Of a stretch of 46,271 nt of DNA, positions 25,766 through 34,419 are shown in pieces. The position numbers and the translations under genes are program-made. Below the pieces are notes generated by a model, which made no database searches, was not told the DNA's origin, and saw only the letters and a list, made by a program, of their open reading frames with translations. This stretch comes from Flavobacterium sp. (lineage in GTDB: Bacteria > Bacteroidota > Bacteroidia > Flavobacteriales > Flavobacteriaceae), in assembly GCA_023259675.1 (NCBI GenBank), contig JALRGT010000023.1, forward strand, positions 1 through 46,271, read 5' to 3'. Numbering within the stretch: position 1 is the first letter of the stretch; each line of letters starts with the position of its first letter.

Positions 25766-27802
25766 TTAATTTTCTGATGGCAGGAAATTGTAGTTTTTAG
25801 AATACTCTAACATTTGACCTGCAAATGAATCTGGTTGTGTTACTTCAATTGAAATAATATTTCTTTTTGCATCCAACTTAGGGACCAAAACAGGATTTAC
25901 AAAACCACTATAGGGTGCTGATGGAAATTTTTTATTGCGTTCTAAAACTTCGGCATGTAATTTCTGATTTACTTTTACACCATAGTTCTCCACTAAATTT
26001 TTCCCGGCATTATAGTCTCCTTCCGATTTTATACGTTGTACTTCACGTAATAATTGACCGAACAAATCGTGTAACTTTTCATAATTGGTAATATTAAAAT
26101 AAGTTTTACCATCGCGGGTCACTTTCTCAATTATATTATCCTTTGCCCCTTTTTCAAAAACCCAAGCGCTTACCCACTGACGATTCCTCATATGGGCTTC
26201 TTCGATATCAGCTCCTAAATCCAAACGAATCAATTGGGTCATTAATCCATTTCGGATGTAACTATCATAGGATTCCATTCCTACTTTTTTCCAATCATCC
26301 ACTAAACCTAATTCCTGAATTTTAGGATCATATAAATAATATAAGGCGACTAAGTCGGCTCTTCCTTCCTCTAAAGTTGAAGCATAACTTTTTAAGGTCT
26401 CTTTTGGTGTACCTACTCCCGCATTAATTTGTCCAGATGCATGTCCGACCACTTCATGTAAGGACGTATGTAGTTTATCTCCAATTTCACTGTATTTTTT
26501 TGCCAACAGAATTTCTTCTTCATCATTGACAAATTCTTCCAGCCTTCCTTTACCTGAAGCTTTAGAATAGGAATCAATGATATTTCCTAGAGAAACTGAT
26601 TTTGAACCGTGAGTAGCGCGAATCCAATCGGCATTGGGCAAATTAACTCCTATTGGCGTACTTGGTGATGCATCTCCAGCTTCACAGGCCACAACAATCG
26701 TTTTGTAAGAAACTCCGACTACATTTTTCTTTTTATGCTGAGGCAATAACGGAGAATGATCTTCAAACCATTGAGCATTTTGGGAAACTACTTCCATTTT
26801 TTTGGACATTTCAAAATCTTTAATCTGCACAATTCCTTCGTAGGAACCTCTATATCCTAAAGGATCATTATAAACTTCAATAAAACCATTAATATAATCA
26901 ATATTTCCTTCCGTAGCAGCCAACCACGCAATATTATAATCATCCCAAGTTTTTAAACTTCCCGTTTTATAATAAGAAACCAACAAACGTAAAGCATCAG
27001 CTTGTTTTTGATTTTCAGCAACGCCTATCGCCTTTTCTAACCAATAAATAATTTTAGTTATTGCAGCACCATACATTCCTTTTTTCTTCCATACTTTTTC
27101 TTCCAATTGTCCTTTTTTGTTGTGAACCAACTTTGAATTTAAACCAAAAGAATATGGTTTAGCCGCATCAGGACTTTTCTTTTTCGCATAAAATTCATCA
27201 ACTTCTTTCGATGTAATCCCTTTTTCATAAAAATTAATAGCAGAACCTTTCAATAATCCTTTGGACTCATCCAAATTCACTTTTTTATTATCCAAATCAT
27301 TGAAAAGGATCGCTGCAATCGTTGGAGATAAATTAGTATTGGTGGCTTTCAACAATTCTTCAAAATAAGCGGGTAAAAAATCCGGCTTAATTTTATCATT
27401 GGAATAGTGATGATGAATTCCGTTGGAAAACCAAACTCTTTTTAAATAAATTTCAAAGTTCTTCCAATCTTCAGTAGTTATATCGCCTTTAAAACCAGTG
27501 TAAATATGTTCTAATGCGGCTCTGATTTTTAGATTATGCCTGTAATTTTGATCCCACATAATATCCCGCCCCGAAGTTCCGGCTTGAGTTAGATAGTAAA
27601 CTAATTTTTGCTCTTTTAGGGTAAGATTTTCCCAAACAGGAATTTGATAACGCAATACTTTTATATCGGCAAATTGTTCTACAACAGACTCAAATGGTGC
27701 TCTCTCTGATTTTTTAGTTATAACTGACTCTGTCTTTTGTGCATTACATACAACAGAAAACACCAATGCAACTAAAAATCCAGTTATCTTTTGTAATTTC
27801 AT
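25766..27802 (-). CDS. Exported dipeptidyl peptidase III (M49 family)
   Basis: A 678-residue zinc aminopeptidase that removes dipeptides from peptide N-termini. The M49 zinc motif HExxGH is present as HEVVGH (His449, Glu450, His454) and the second motif EEGRAD (478-483) supplies the third ligand glutamate. The sequence begins with a signal peptide (about 1-22, ending CNAQ), so the enzyme should work in the periplasm or outside, unlike cytosolic eukaryotic DPP III. The end segment near TQPDSFAGQMLEYS is typical of bacterial members. Sometimes mislabelled dihydrofolate reductase in databases; no such domain is visible. Confidence 0.9.
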   Translation of the reverse strand: MKLQKITGFLVALVFSVVCNAQKTESVITKKSERAPFESVVEQFADIKVLRYQIPVWENLTLKEQKLVYYLTQAGTSGRDIMWDQNYRHNLKIRAALEHIYTGFKGDITTEDWKNFEIYLKRVWFSNGIHHHYSNDKIKPDFLPAYFEELLKATNTNLSPTIAAILFNDLDNKKVNLDESKGLLKGSAINFYEKGITSKEVDEFYAKKKSPDAAKPYSFGLNSKLVHNKKGQLEEKVWKKKGMYGAAITKIIYWLEKAIGVAENQKQADALRLLVSYYKTGSLKTWDDYNIAWLAATEGNIDYINGFIEVYNDPLGYRGSYEGIVQIKDFEMSKKMEVVSQNAQWFEDHSPLLPQHKKKNVVGVSYKTIVVACEAGDASPSTPIGVNLPNADWIRATHGSKSVSLGNIIDSYSKASGKGRLEEFVNDEEEILLAKKYSEIGDKLHTSLHEVVGHASGQINAGVGTPKETLKSYASTLEEGRADLVALYYLYDPKIQELGLVDDWKKVGMESYDSYIRNGLMTQLIRLDLGADIEEAHMRNRQWVSAWVFEKGAKDNIIEKVTRDGKTYFNITNYEKLHDLFGQLLREVQRIKSEGDYNAGKNLVENYGVKVNQKLHAEVLERNKKFPSAPYSGFVNPVLVPKLDAKRNIISIEVTQPDSFAGQMLEYSKNYNFLPSEN

Positions 27803-28010
27803 TAGGACTATTTTTAAGTGATTTTAATGATTTGTTTGACAAATATACATACTCCTTCAAAAGAACCACTAATTTTTCACATATGGATTCAATGATTTAT
27901 TTACATTCTAATTTACTTTAAAAAAAAAGTAAAATTATATTTTTTACTTTTTTATCTTTTTTTTATCGTTCGTGCGGAATATTAATAAAATTTCTAACTT
28001 TACATCATAA

Positions 28011-29165
28011 ATGAATCAAAATCTTATGAGAATATTAAAATATGTTTTTCTTCTTTTATTACTTAGCCTAGTTGCCTTATCTATTTTTATCGCTACACAA
28101 AATGGTGATTATGTTGTAGAAAGAAGTAAAATTATTAATGCTCCTAAAGCCACTGTTTTTAACTACGTAAATGATTACAGAAATTGGGCCGATTTTGGTT
28201 CTTGGGTTGCTGAAGATCCTCAAATGAAATTCATATATCCTGAAAATACGGTCGGTAAAGGGGCTTTTTATTCTTGGGAAGGAAAAGAGGGTTTTGGCAA
28301 AATGCAAACACTGTTTGTAAAAGAGAATGATAGTATTTCACAAAAAATGGATTACAAAGATGAAACTTCCCTTGTTTTCTGGAAATTTAAAGACACTATA
28401 GGTGGCACAAAAGTGACTTGGAAAACAGAAGGAAAAATGAATTTTTTATTCAAAATTTATTCGGCTCTAAATGGAGGTGTAAATACCATTATTGGCACAA
28501 TGTATGAAAAAAGTTTAGCCAATCTGGATAAAGCAATGGATTATGAAATAAATACTTTTTCAGTAAAATTAAACGGATTAGTAAAAAGTCCACAGAAATT
28601 TTATTTAGGTATGACATTCACTAGTGAAATAGAAAAAGTCAACAAAAATTTTAAAATTGTTATTCCAAAAATAACAACATTTTGCAAAGAGAATAATATC
28701 ATTATCAGCGGAAAACCCTTTATAATATACCATACCTATGATCAAACAAACGGATTGACCAAAATAACTATTGGCATCCCTATCAATAAGGAAATTTTAA
28801 TAAGTGCCGGAAGTGATATTTCCTCAGGTAAAATAGACGCTTCAGAAATGGTAAAAACGACCTTAATTGGTGATTACACACACTTGAAAAAGGCATACGA
28901 CCAAACTGTTGCTTTTTTAAATAAAAACCAACTAAAAAGAGAGCCGACCCTTTCTCATATTGAAATTTATTCCAAAAGTAAGTCTGATATCAAAAGTCCT
29001 TCAAAATGGAGTACTGAAATTTACATCCCACTAGTTTCTAAAATTACTCCATCGGCAGAAACCGTTATTGAACCAACTGAAAATAATAACTTAACCACTG
29101 AACCCGTAATTTCGACACCTAAAAAAACAAGCGTAAATAACAACGAAGTGCAATCTGAATTCTAA
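28011..29165 (+). CDS. Membrane-anchored SRPBCC domain plus GyrI-like domain protein
   Basis: A 384-residue protein: one N-terminal membrane helix (about 8-28), an SRPBCC/polyketide-cyclase-like domain (about 33-180, VVERSKIINAPKATVFNYVNDYRNW opening) and a GyrI-like/effector-binding domain (about 187-330), followed by a Thr/Pro/Asn-rich tail to the end. Both domains form hydrophobic pockets that bind small ligands in other proteins; here no DNA-binding domain is attached. A second ATG at 28026 gives a protein beginning MRILKYVF and fits better if the -7-like TAACTTTA (27995-28002) is the promoter. It precedes the ECF sigma operon by 63 bases; co-transcription is possible. Confidence 0.78.
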   Translation: MNQNLMRILKYVFLLLLLSLVALSIFIATQNGDYVVERSKIINAPKATVFNYVNDYRNWADFGSWVAEDPQMKFIYPENTVGKGAFYSWEGKEGFGKMQTLFVKENDSISQKMDYKDETSLVFWKFKDTIGGTKVTWKTEGKMNFLFKIYSALNGGVNTIIGTMYEKSLANLDKAMDYEINTFSVKLNGLVKSPQKFYLGMTFTSEIEKVNKNFKIVIPKITTFCKENNIIISGKPFIIYHTYDQTNGLTKITIGIPINKEILISAGSDISSGKIDASEMVKTTLIGDYTHLKKAYDQTVAFLNKNQLKREPTLSHIEIYSKSKSDIKSPSKWSTEIYIPLVSKITPSAETVIEPTENNNLTTEPVISTPKKTSVNNNEVQSEF

Positions 29166-29228
29166 TTTTTTCAATATAAATTAAACCTAATTGATTAATT
29201 TGATTCTAATTGTTAAAACAAAAAAACT

Positions 29229-29771
29229 TTGCCGGAAGAACAGGAATTTATTGAACAATTATTGAACCCTAAAACGCAAAATGAAGCGTTTCAAAAACTC
29301 CTGTCAATATACCAAAGACCTTTGTATAATCATATTCGGAATATCGTTTTAAATCATGATGATACGGATGATGTGCTTCAAAACACCTTTGTAAAAGTTT
29401 TTCAGCATTTAAAAAACTTTAAAGGAGAGAGTAAATTATTTTCTTGGATATACCGAATTGCCACCAATGAAGCACTCACTTTTTTAAATCAAAAGGCAAA
29501 AAAAAGCGGTATTTCATCTGAAGCTTTACAAAACAAATCGATTGACAATCTAAAAGCTGATATTTATTTTGATGGAAATGAAATTCAAATCACGCTGCAT
29601 AAAGCAATTGCAACACTTCCAGAAAAGCAACAATTAGTGTTTAAAATGAAGTATTTTGAAGAATTGAAATACGAAGAAATATCAGAAATATTAGGCACTT
29701 CAGTTGGGGCGCTTAAAGCATCTTATCACCATGCCGTAAAGAAAATAGAAGCCTTTGTAACAAACGATTAA
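29229..29771 (+). CDS. ECF-type RNA polymerase sigma factor
   Basis: A 180-residue sigma-70 family factor of the extracytoplasmic-function class. Region 2 spans about 28-90 (with DDTDDVLQNTFVKVFQHLKNF and WIYRIATNEA) and region 4 about 121-172 (LPEKQQLVFKMKYFEELKYEEISEILGTSVGALKASYHHAVKKI, helix-turn-helix). The only possible start is TTG at 29229: an in-frame TAA is 15 bases upstream and the next Met is residue 140. It is followed at 33 and 26 bases by genes for a one-pass membrane protein and a periplasmic protein, the likely regulators of its activity. Confidence 0.9.
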   Translation: MPEEQEFIEQLLNPKTQNEAFQKLLSIYQRPLYNHIRNIVLNHDDTDDVLQNTFVKVFQHLKNFKGESKLFSWIYRIATNEALTFLNQKAKKSGISSEALQNKSIDNLKADIYFDGNEIQITLHKAIATLPEKQQLVFKMKYFEELKYEEISEILGTSVGALKASYHHAVKKIEAFVTND

Positions 29772-29804
29772 ACCTTTTATGTAAAATGAAGTCTAAAGAG
29801 TATT

Positions 29805-30218
29805 ATGAAAACATTTAAATTAGAAAATAATCCGAAAATAGAGTCTGGTTTTAAAACACCAGAGCATTACTTTGATCATTTTTCTGAAAAAGTATTACAG
29901 CAAATTCCTGAAAATGATTCAAAGGTTATTCCACTTTTTCAAAAAAGGAAAATGATTGTTTTTATGGTAGCAGCTGTGTTAGTTATCGCTTTGATGCTTC
30001 CTATATATAATTACAATTCATCCAATTCAAAAGAGTTAGATGCAATTACATTAGAAAATTATTTGAGTTATCAATCTAACATCAATCAATATGATTTGAT
30101 CAATGCTTTAGAAACAGAAGACTTAAATGACATGAACAACACTATAGTTCTTGAAGATGATGCCATCGAGGATATTTTGTCTGACAATCCTAACTTAGAG
30201 CAACTAATAATTGAATAA
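29805..30218 (+). CDS. One-pass membrane protein, probable anti-sigma partner
   Basis: A 137-residue protein: about 49 cytoplasmic residues (with PEHYFDHFSEKVLQQIPE), one membrane helix (about 50-67) and an acidic outer part rich in Asn, Asp and Glu. Its position directly after an ECF sigma gene and this topology suggest an anti-sigma factor, yet no zinc-binding HxxxCxxC motif is present. Function is inferred from context only. Tight spacing with both neighbours indicates one operon. Confidence 0.65.
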   Translation: MKTFKLENNPKIESGFKTPEHYFDHFSEKVLQQIPENDSKVIPLFQKRKMIVFMVAAVLVIALMLPIYNYNSSNSKELDAITLENYLSYQSNINQYDLINALETEDLNDMNNTIVLEDDAIEDILSDNPNLEQLIIE

Positions 30219-30244
30219 ATATTGACCCTATAATAACAAATAAA

Positions 30245-30703
30245 ATGATACTCAAAAAATTTCTTCCAATACTTTTGTTACTTACTTCTTTTAGTTTTTA
30301 TGCACAAAACGAAGGAATGAAAGACAAAAAAGAACAAATTAAAGCTTTAAAAGTAGCCTTTTTGACTACTGAACTGAATTTAACCGCCACTGAAGCAGCG
30401 AAGTTTTGGCCTATTTACAATACGTTTGACGACAAACAATTTGAATTAAGACACAAAAAAATGAAAGTGTATTTTAGTCGAATGAATGATGATAGTATTA
30501 ATAAAATGAGTGAAAAAGAAGCATCAGCTTTGCTTATTCAAATAGAAAGCACTGATGAAGAATTATTTTTATTACGTAAAAAATTCACGAAAAATTTAAG
30601 GGAAGTTTTACCTGCCGTAAAAATTATTAAACTTCGAAAATCAGAAGACGATTTCAATCGAAAACTTTTGCATCAATACAGAAACAAAAATAAAAATAAA
30701 TAA
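30245..30703 (+). CDS. Spy/CpxP-like periplasmic protein (sensor of ECF sigma type)
   Basis: A 152-residue exported protein with a signal peptide (about 1-20, ending FYAQ). The mature part is highly charged and helical, with TTELNLTATEAAKFWPIYNTFDD, the fold pattern of the Spy/CpxP family in which such sequences are repeated helical segments around LTxxEaxxFWPiY. Related proteins beside flavobacterial ECF sigma genes are annotated as sensor of ECF-type sigma factor. Third gene of the operon, followed by a strong terminator. Confidence 0.7.
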   Translation: MILKKFLPILLLLTSFSFYAQNEGMKDKKEQIKALKVAFLTTELNLTATEAAKFWPIYNTFDDKQFELRHKKMKVYFSRMNDDSINKMSEKEASALLIQIESTDEELFLLRKKFTKNLREVLPAVKIIKLRKSEDDFNRKLLHQYRNKNKNK

Positions 30704-30728
30704 AGTTTTTATTTTTTAATTTTAATTT

Positions 30729-30764
30729 AAACCCCAAGTAAAATTGAATTTACTTGGGGTTTTT
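30729..30764 (+). terminator. Terminator of the ECF sigma operon
   Basis: A 14-base perfect stem AAACCCCAAGTAAA/TTTACTTGGGGTTT with a 6-base loop, followed by a T-rich tail, 26 bases after the stop. Confidence 0.9.
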
Positions 30765-30814
30765 ATTTTATTAAATAATATTTTCAACGCTCTCTTGAAT
30801 TACTAAAAATTTAA

Positions 30815-30830
30815 TTGGCACAGTAATTGA
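30815..30830 (+). promoter_or_regulatory. Sigma-54-like promoter element before the repeat protein
   Basis: TTGGCAC (30815-30821) and TTGA (30827-30830) place GG and GA exactly 10 bases apart, as in -24/-12 promoters; the -12 element has GA where GC is consensus. The ATG is 35 bases downstream. No TAnnTTTG box is seen in this gap, unlike most genes of the window. Confidence 0.4.
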
Positions 30831-30864
30831 ATAATGCAAATTGTATTACTTAAACAAACGAGTT

Positions 30865-32190
30865 ATGAAAACTAAAATATTATTTTTAAGCGTAGTGACT
30901 TTGGTTTTTGCAAGCCAAATGAAAGCACAATATAGAAATCAGGTTCAAGCCATGAACAATGAAATAAGCGATAATTTAGATTTAAGAGCTGTTGCCGATA
31001 TTTTTGGAGATTCTAGAAATCTTCAAGATTTCGAAAGACGTTTAAATGATCCTGAACTTCAAATTTCAAATTTAGATTTGAATGATGACAATCAAGTAGA
31101 TTATTTACGTGTGATTGAAACCGTTGAAAACAGAACTCATGTTGTTATCATCCAATCCGTTCTTGATCGTGATGTTTATCAAGATGTTGCCACAATAGAT
31201 GTTGAAAAAGATAATTACAATCGAATTCATGTTCAAATTGTTGGAAATGAATTTATGTATGGTCCAAACTATATCTATGAACCCGTTTATTATAGTACTC
31301 CTATAATTTATGCTTCATTTTGGTCTTATAACTATCGTCCATATGTGTCCAATTGGTATTGGAATTATTACCCTTCGTATTTTTACACCTGGAATCCATA
31401 TCCAATATACCGTTACAGAAATAATATTCAAATCAGTTTGAACATCAATAATCATTACAACTATGTAAATTATAGAAGAAGTAGTCAAGCTTTAGTTATA
31501 TACAATTCCAGACGTTCTAACTGGTATGAAAGACAATATCCCGATTATGCCTTCTCAAGAAGATATACAAACGTTTCTAATCGTTATGAATTAGACAGAA
31601 GAAGAAATACACGAAATAATAATTATTCCAGAAATGAGATTGGGTATTATCAAACCAGAAATAAAACGAGTAGAGACTATACCAACAGAAATACTGACGC
31701 AAACAATAGAAACTATTCTCAAAGAAGAACAAGTTCAAATGAGAAAACCGTACCTCAAAGAAGTTATTCACAAAACAATAGTACCAGTTCAAGAGGAAAC
31801 AGTACTCAAGGCACAACAAAACAAAGAAGTTATTCTGAAAACAATAATACCAATTCAAGAGCAAATAGTACTCAAGGCGCAACAAAACAAAGAAATTATA
31901 CGCCAAACAACAGTAATTCCTCAAGACAAAGTACTCCTCAAAGAGCTGAAAGTCAAAGGAATTATACACCAAACAACAGTAATTCCTCAAGACAAAGCGC
32001 TCCTCAAAGAGCTGAAAATCAAAGAAATTACACGCCAAAAAACAGTAATTCTTCAAGACAAAGCACAACTCAAAGCTCAGGAAATCAAAGAGTTTATGCA
32101 CAAAAAAGCTCTAATTCGGACAGACAAAGTACTCCTCAAAGAACAGGGGGACAAAATAATTCTTCTTCAAGAAATCAAAATAGAAGATAA
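30865..32190 (+). CDS. Secreted Tyr/Asn-rich protein with six 22-residue repeats
   Basis: A 441-residue exported protein; I start at the ATG at 30865 (MKTKILFLSVV..), which gives a standard signal peptide ending about residue 21 (QMKAQ). Residues 30-115 form a conserved flavobacterial region (NLDLRAVADIFGDSRNLQDFERRLN). 125-200 is very rich in Tyr, Trp and Pro. From residue 299 to 430 there are six consecutive 22-residue units without indels (31759-32154), consensus R-x-Y-x-x-N-N-S-x-S-S-R-Q-S-T-P-Q-R-x-x-x-Q. The C-terminus is basic and disordered. No enzyme motif. Likely a cell-surface or envelope structural protein. Confidence 0.78.
   Translation: MKTKILFLSVVTLVFASQMKAQYRNQVQAMNNEISDNLDLRAVADIFGDSRNLQDFERRLNDPELQISNLDLNDDNQVDYLRVIETVENRTHVVIIQSVLDRDVYQDVATIDVEKDNYNRIHVQIVGNEFMYGPNYIYEPVYYSTPIIYASFWSYNYRPYVSNWYWNYYPSYFYTWNPYPIYRYRNNIQISLNINNHYNYVNYRRSSQALVIYNSRRSNWYERQYPDYAFSRRYTNVSNRYELDRRRNTRNNNYSRNEIGYYQTRNKTSRDYTNRNTDANNRNYSQRRTSSNEKTVPQRSYSQNNSTSSRGNSTQGTTKQRSYSENNNTNSRANSTQGATKQRNYTPNNSNSSRQSTPQRAESQRNYTPNNSNSSRQSAPQRAENQRNYTPKNSNSSRQSTTQSSGNQRVYAQKSSNSDRQSTPQRTGGQNNSSSRNQNRR
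31759..32154 (+). repeat. Six in-frame 66-bp tandem repeats
   Basis: Units begin at 31759, 31825, 31891, 31957, 32023 and 32089. Units 3 and 4 are nearly identical at DNA level; units 1 and 2 form a second subtype. The array is a plausible place for copy-number variation between strains. Confidence 0.85.
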
Positions 32191-32210
32191 TAAAATTTCC
32201 TTAATAGTTT

Positions 32211-32239
32211 AAAACACGGTTTAATAGGCCGTGTTTTTT
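32211..32239 (+). terminator. Terminator of the repeat protein gene
   Basis: Stem AAAACACGG/CCGTGTTTT with a 9-base loop and T run. Confidence 0.8.
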
Positions 32240-32285
32240 ATTTTCATTTTTTTTTGATATTCACACTATTTTTATTTTAAAAGTT

Positions 32286-32293
32286 TAAATTTG
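32286..32293 (+). promoter_or_regulatory. -7 box of kup
   Basis: TAAATTTG at 32286-32293, 23 bases before the ATG. Confidence 0.5.
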
Positions 32294-32316
32294 ACGAGTA
32301 TTTAGAAATCATATAC

Positions 32317-34278
32317 ATGAGCATATCGCATAAAAACCTGCATACTAAACTTACACTGGGAGGTTTATTAATTACTTTAGGAATAATATATGGTGATATT
32401 GGAACTTCTCCTTTATATGTAATGAAAGCCATATTAGGAGACCATATTATCAATACTGACATAGTTTTAGGTGGAATTTCCTGTGTTTTTTGGACCCTTA
32501 CTTTACAAACTACAATCAAATATGTAATTATCACCCTTAGCGCAGATAATCATGGTGAGGGTGGGATTTTTGCATTGTACGCATTGGTTAAAAAAATGAA
32601 AATTGGATGGTTAATTGTCCCCGCCATTATTGGAGGAAGCGCCTTGCTTGCTGACGGAATTATCACCCCTCCCATATCAGTCTCCTCAGCGGTTGAAGGA
32701 ATACGAACTTATTACCCTGAGATAAATACGGTTCCCATCGTTATTGGTATTTTATTCGTACTGTTTACTATTCAGCAATTTGGAACAAAATTAGTGGGAA
32801 AATTTTTTGCTCCTATGATGCTTATTTGGTTCTGCATGCTAGGCACATTAGGAATTATCCAGATTTCTATACATCCAGAAGTCTTAAAAGCTTTTAATCC
32901 ATATTATGCTTATCACTTATTAAACATTCATCCGGAAGGTTTTTTTGTCCTCGGATTTGTATTTCTATGTACCACGGGAGCAGAAGCCTTATATTCTGAC
33001 ATGGGGCATTGCGGAAGAAAAAACATCCGAATCAGCTGGATTTTTGTAAAAACAACATTAGTACTTAATTACTTTGGTCAAGCAGCTTATTTGATTCATC
33101 ATGAAGGAGAAACTCTTTTGAGTCTGGGAGGTAAAAATGGGAATCCATTTTATTTAATAATGCCCGATTGGTTTCAACCTATAGGAATTGTAATTGCCAC
33201 ATTGGCTGCCGTAATTGCCTCTCAAGCATTGATAAGTGGTTCTTTTACCTTAATAAATGAAGCAATGCGTCTTAATTTTTGGCCAAAGGTAAGAATCAAA
33301 TATCCAACAGAATTAAAAGGACAATTATACATACCCTCTATCAACTGGCTACTGTTTTTTGGCTGTGTGGGTATTGTATTGCACTTTGAAGAATCCGGAA
33401 ACATGGAACATGCCTATGGATTAGCGATTATACTTTGCATGATAATGACCACCATTTTACTCAATTTCTATCTCATTATGAAAAGGGTGAAATTATATTT
33501 AATAGTACCCTTAATTACAATTTACCTCGGGATTGAATTAAGCTTTTTGGCCGCCAACATCACCAAATTTGCCGATGGTGGTTATGTTACTTTATTCATA
33601 GCATTATTCCTTATTTTCATAATGACCATCTGGTTTTTAGCTAAAAAAATTAATAAAAATTACACTAAAATTGTCAATATAAAGGATTACAAAAAAGTCC
33701 TAATGGAATTAAGTGCCGATTTATCCATTCCAAAATACGCTACTCATTTAGTGTATATGACCAATGCCAATCGGGTGGATGAAATTGAGGAAAAAGTAAT
33801 GTATTCCATTTTACAAAAAAGACCAAAAAGAGCCGATATTTACTGGTTTGTTCATGTCAACATCTTAACAGAACCCTATAAAACAGAATACCGTGTCACC
33901 GAAATATTAAAAGATGACTTATATCGAGTAGATTTTAATTTAGGTTTTAGAGAGCCCACTAAAATCAATTTGATGTTCAAGGAAGTAATCAAAGATATGG
34001 TGCAACAAGGAGAGGTAGATATCACCAGCCGTTATGAATCCTTAAATAAAAATAATATCATTGGAGATTTTAAATTTGTATTATCAGAAAAATTCCTTTC
34101 AAATGATAGTGATTTAAGATGGTATGAAAAAATTGTAATGAATACTTATTTCTTAATCAAAAAGATATGCCTTTCAGAAGAAAGTGCTTTTGGATTGGAC
34201 AGTAGTTCGGTAAAAATTGAAAAATTCCCAATGGTACTTCACGCTCCAGAAACTGTGGGATTAAAACGCGTTCAATAA
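32317..34278 (+). CDS. kup: Potassium uptake protein of the KUP/HAK family
   Basis: A 653-residue inner-membrane potassium-proton symporter. The family signature GDIGTSPLYV is at residues 26-35 in the first membrane helix; about 12 hydrophobic segments follow up to about residue 450 (including GGEGGI-like DNHGEGGIFALY near 70 and CTTGAEALYSDMGHCG near 220), then a soluble C-terminal domain (about 450-653). Length is normal (E. coli Kup 622). It lies alone between two terminators. Confidence 0.93.
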   Translation: MSISHKNLHTKLTLGGLLITLGIIYGDIGTSPLYVMKAILGDHIINTDIVLGGISCVFWTLTLQTTIKYVIITLSADNHGEGGIFALYALVKKMKIGWLIVPAIIGGSALLADGIITPPISVSSAVEGIRTYYPEINTVPIVIGILFVLFTIQQFGTKLVGKFFAPMMLIWFCMLGTLGIIQISIHPEVLKAFNPYYAYHLLNIHPEGFFVLGFVFLCTTGAEALYSDMGHCGRKNIRISWIFVKTTLVLNYFGQAAYLIHHEGETLLSLGGKNGNPFYLIMPDWFQPIGIVIATLAAVIASQALISGSFTLINEAMRLNFWPKVRIKYPTELKGQLYIPSINWLLFFGCVGIVLHFEESGNMEHAYGLAIILCMIMTTILLNFYLIMKRVKLYLIVPLITIYLGIELSFLAANITKFADGGYVTLFIALFLIFIMTIWFLAKKINKNYTKIVNIKDYKKVLMELSADLSIPKYATHLVYMTNANRVDEIEEKVMYSILQKRPKRADIYWFVHVNILTEPYKTEYRVTEILKDDLYRVDFNLGFREPTKINLMFKEVIKDMVQQGEVDITSRYESLNKNNIIGDFKFVLSEKFLSNDSDLRWYEKIVMNTYFLIKKICLSEESAFGLDSSSVKIEKFPMVLHAPETVGLKRVQ

Positions 34279-34303
34279 GTTATTAATTACAACAACGTCT
34301 TAC

Positions 34304-34336
34304 AAAAACACCGTATCCGTTTATGGTGTTTTTTTA
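34304..34336 (+). terminator. kup terminator
   Basis: Stem AAAAACACC/GGTGTTTTT around a 12-base loop, extended by T run. Confidence 0.75.
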
Positions 34337-34394
34337 TGGTTAAAATTTAAAACCAACATTCCTTATTAATAATTCATCTTTCAAGCAATTAATG

Positions 34395-34402
34395 TACCTT
34401 TG
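34395..34402 (+). promoter_or_regulatory. -7 box of the RsmB-like gene
   Basis: TACCTTTG fits TAnnTTTG and is 17 bases before the ATG. Confidence 0.5.
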
Positions 34403-34419
34403 CACCTCAATTAATTAAA

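Noticed and set aside
31759..32154. CRISPR-like regular repeats
   Set aside because: Repeats are adjacent without spacers, 66 bp long and in frame with a protein gene; no cas genes nearby.
31577..32212. Long frames on both strands inside the repeat protein gene
   Set aside because: The 66-bp repeat is divisible by three, so any frame without stop in one unit stays open through all six; these frames have no starts, signals or homology independent of the repeat.
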